The translations under genes and the position numbers were made by a program. Shown here in pieces: positions 62,749 through 64,000 of a stretch of DNA of 64,000 nucleotides. The notes below the pieces were generated by a model. It saw only the letters and a program-made list of their open reading frames with translations, was not told the origin of the DNA and did not search any database. The DNA comes from Marinifilum breve. GTDB lineage: Bacteria > Bacteroidota > Bacteroidia > Bacteroidales > Marinifilaceae. The stretch covers positions 295,605 to 359,604 of the forward strand of contig NZ_QFLI01000006.1 in assembly GCF_003202155.1 (NCBI RefSeq). Reading direction: 5' to 3'. Position 1 is the first letter of the stretch. Each line of letters begins with the position of its first letter.

Positions 62749-64000
62749 ATGAATTGGTTTAAACGTATTCTTAAACGATCCATAAATATGAATTTTTCTC
62801 GATATAATCTGCAGTTTATAATTAAATTGTGTGTTGTCATTTTATTGGTTTTCTCTAATGTTTCTATTTCTGCACAAGAGAAATACTCTGTAACCGGAAA
62901 AGTGAAAATAGAAAATGGGAGTATTGATAATACATTTCTGACAATTTATAAAAATGCAAATAAATTAGAAACTAAAACCATTCCCAACAATGGTAAGTTC
63001 AATTATGAAATGGATTTTGGACATGATTATATATTTGAATTCTACAAGGAAGGTTTTGTAACTAAAAGAGTTAGTGTTTCTACATTTGTTCCCGAAGATG
63101 TGCTAAGTAGAGATAGTCAGTTTCCTCCATTTAAGTTTGCAATTGATCTTTTTCCTGCCTATGAAGGATTAGATCTTTCAATCTTTGATCAGCCGATGGC
63201 AATGATCATGTACGATAAGGAGTTGGATAATTTTGAATATGATACGGAATATGATGCGCAGATTCGGGAAGCTATCGAGAAGGCGAAAGCAGAGGCAAGA
63301 AGGCGAGCGGCAGAATTAGAAGCACAACGTTTGGCTAAAGAACAGGCATATAAGGCTGCTATTCAAAAAGGGGATATTAATTTTAGAGGAAAGAAATATG
63401 ATGAAGCCAAAATGGCTTACAATGAAGCATTAGCTGTTAAGGCAGAAGAACAATATCCAAAATCACAGATTACAAAGATTGATGAGTTGTTGGCAGAACA
63501 GCAACAACAAGCTGAAGAAGCAGCGAGATTGGCTGCTGAACAGAAAGCTTTGGATGAGAAATATGCAGCTATAATTGCTTTGGCAGATTCTCAGTTCGAA
63601 TCAGGAGATTATACCTCAGCGAAAACCTCTTATTCGGATGCTTTGGAGTTGAAAGCAGAGGAGGAATATCCAGAATCACAGATTACAAAGATTGGAGAAT
63701 TACTGGCAGAGCAGCAGAGGCAGGCTGAAGAAGTTGCAAGGTTAGCTGCAGAACAGAAAGCTCTGGATGAGAAATATGCAGCTATCATTTCTTTGGCAGA
63801 TTCACAATTTAAAACAAAAGAATATACCTCAGCGAAAACCTCTTATGCGGATGCTTTGGCATTAAAATTAGAGGAAGAATATCCAAAGTTACAAATTGCT
63901 AAAATTGATGAGATTTTGGCAGAACAACAAAGACAGGCTGAAGAAGCTGCAAGATTGGCAGCAGAGAAGAAAGCATTGGATGAGAAATATGCTTCATTAA
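62749..64000 (+). CDS. Secreted protein with 71-residue coiled-coil/TPR-like repeats (N-terminal part)
   Basis: An open frame of at least 417 codons that runs off the right edge. After a hydrophobic signal (LCVVILLVFSNVSISAQ) a beta domain like those in CarboxypepD_reg proteins begins at EKYSVTGKVKI. From about residue 180 the sequence becomes Ala/Glu/Lys-rich. A 71-residue unit (213 bp exactly, anchors at 63541, 63754, 63967) repeats, each with QKALDEKYAAIIALADSQF, a TPR-like YTSAKTSYSDALELK, and a coiled-coil AEEAARLAAEQ. A more diverged copy precedes them. The start at ATG 62749 is uncertain; ATG 62788 is also possible. Function unknown; perhaps an envelope-spanning or scaffold protein. 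Confidence 0.75.
   Translation, partial: MNWFKRILKRSINMNFSRYNLQFIIKLCVVILLVFSNVSISAQEKYSVTGKVKIENGSIDNTFLTIYKNANKLETKTIPNNGKFNYEMDFGHDYIFEFYKEGFVTKRVSVSTFVPEDVLSRDSQFPPFKFAIDLFPAYEGLDLSIFDQPMAMIMYDKELDNFEYDTEYDAQIREAIEKAKAEARRRAAELEAQRLAKEQAYKAAIQKGDINFRGKKYDEAKMAYNEALAVKAEEQYPKSQITKIDELLAEQQQQAEEAARLAAEQKALDEKYAAIIALADSQFESGDYTSAKTSYSDALELKAEEEYPESQITKIGELLAEQQRQAEEVARLAAEQKALDEKYAAIISLADSQFKTKEYTSAKTSYADALALKLEEEYPKLQIAKIDEILAEQQRQAEEAARLAAEKKALDEKYASL

Overview
The window is AT-rich (by eye roughly 35-40% GC) and looks like a chromosomal segment of a marine or anaerobic Bacteroidota, probably of the Marinilabiliales/Marinifilaceae type. This is inference from protein families, not from a marker gene. 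Supporting signs are the RseC-RnfB-RnfC order, the parvulin trio with an OstA-like protein, head-GIN (DUF2807), DUF5063, DUF2795 and PspC proteins, promoter-like TTTG / TAnnTTTG boxes, few Shine-Dalgarno sequences, and many S9 peptidases and outer-membrane barrels. No rRNA, tRNA, CRISPR array, insertion sequence or prophage was recognised.

Layout. 1-2020 (-): the start of an Rnf electron-transport operon (rseC-rnfB-rnfC, rnfC cut by the window edge). 2420-7010: a VirK-like secreted protein, a 44-bp tandem array, a barrel protein and recG. 7210-8875 (+): a methyltransferase-like protein, a PduO-type cobalamin adenosyltransferase and a DUF2795 protein. 8947-16952 (-): an envelope block (OstA-like, MoxR ATPase, three parvulin-type chaperones) and guaB. 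17134-26835 (+): mostly nucleic-acid enzymes (recQ, DUF5063, 3'-5' exonuclease, rlmI-like methyltransferase, DEAD-box helicase, FAD oxidoreductase, tex, zinc-ribbon protein). 26875-33215 (-): a head-GIN protein and a siroheme/sulfite-reductase operon (DUF2061, siroheme synthase N-domain, cysJ, cysI, cobA). 33559-39129 (+): small conserved proteins, PspC, a barrel, a MazG-like protein, PhzF, a short MutS-like protein and a pentapeptide protein. 39175-43402 (-): AhpD-like, AraC, SRPBCC and an AGCS symporter. 43658-51705 (+): an S9 peptidase, a TPR/barrel/lipoprotein trio and mutS2. 52186-54459 (-): a lipoprotein and a nucleoside-recognition membrane protein. 54692-64000 (+): a second recQ, oligopeptidase B, a LytTR regulator, a NACHT-type NTPase and the start of a repeat-rich secreted protein.

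The most notable find is upstream of the sulfite-reductase operon. Two short ORFs in tandem (33 and 27 codons) both contain the run Cys-Cys-Cys-Met-Cys-Met, and each is followed by a strong hairpin with a T-tract. The first ORF also carries a nine-base segment, just after its Cys codons, that can pair with the 5' arm of its terminator. This is the textbook geometry of ribosome-mediated transcription attenuation. It predicts a two-stage cysteine sensor for sulfite reduction and siroheme synthesis. The first structural gene after the second terminator, a DUF2061 protein, has an in-frame TGA at codon 28.

Other signals: three 9-bp direct repeats at exact 21-bp spacing between a LytTR regulator gene and a NACHT-type STAND NTPase gene, a likely operator; and four unrelated intergenic arrays whose periods all fall at 41-44 bp, about four helical turns, each lying 3' of a gene.
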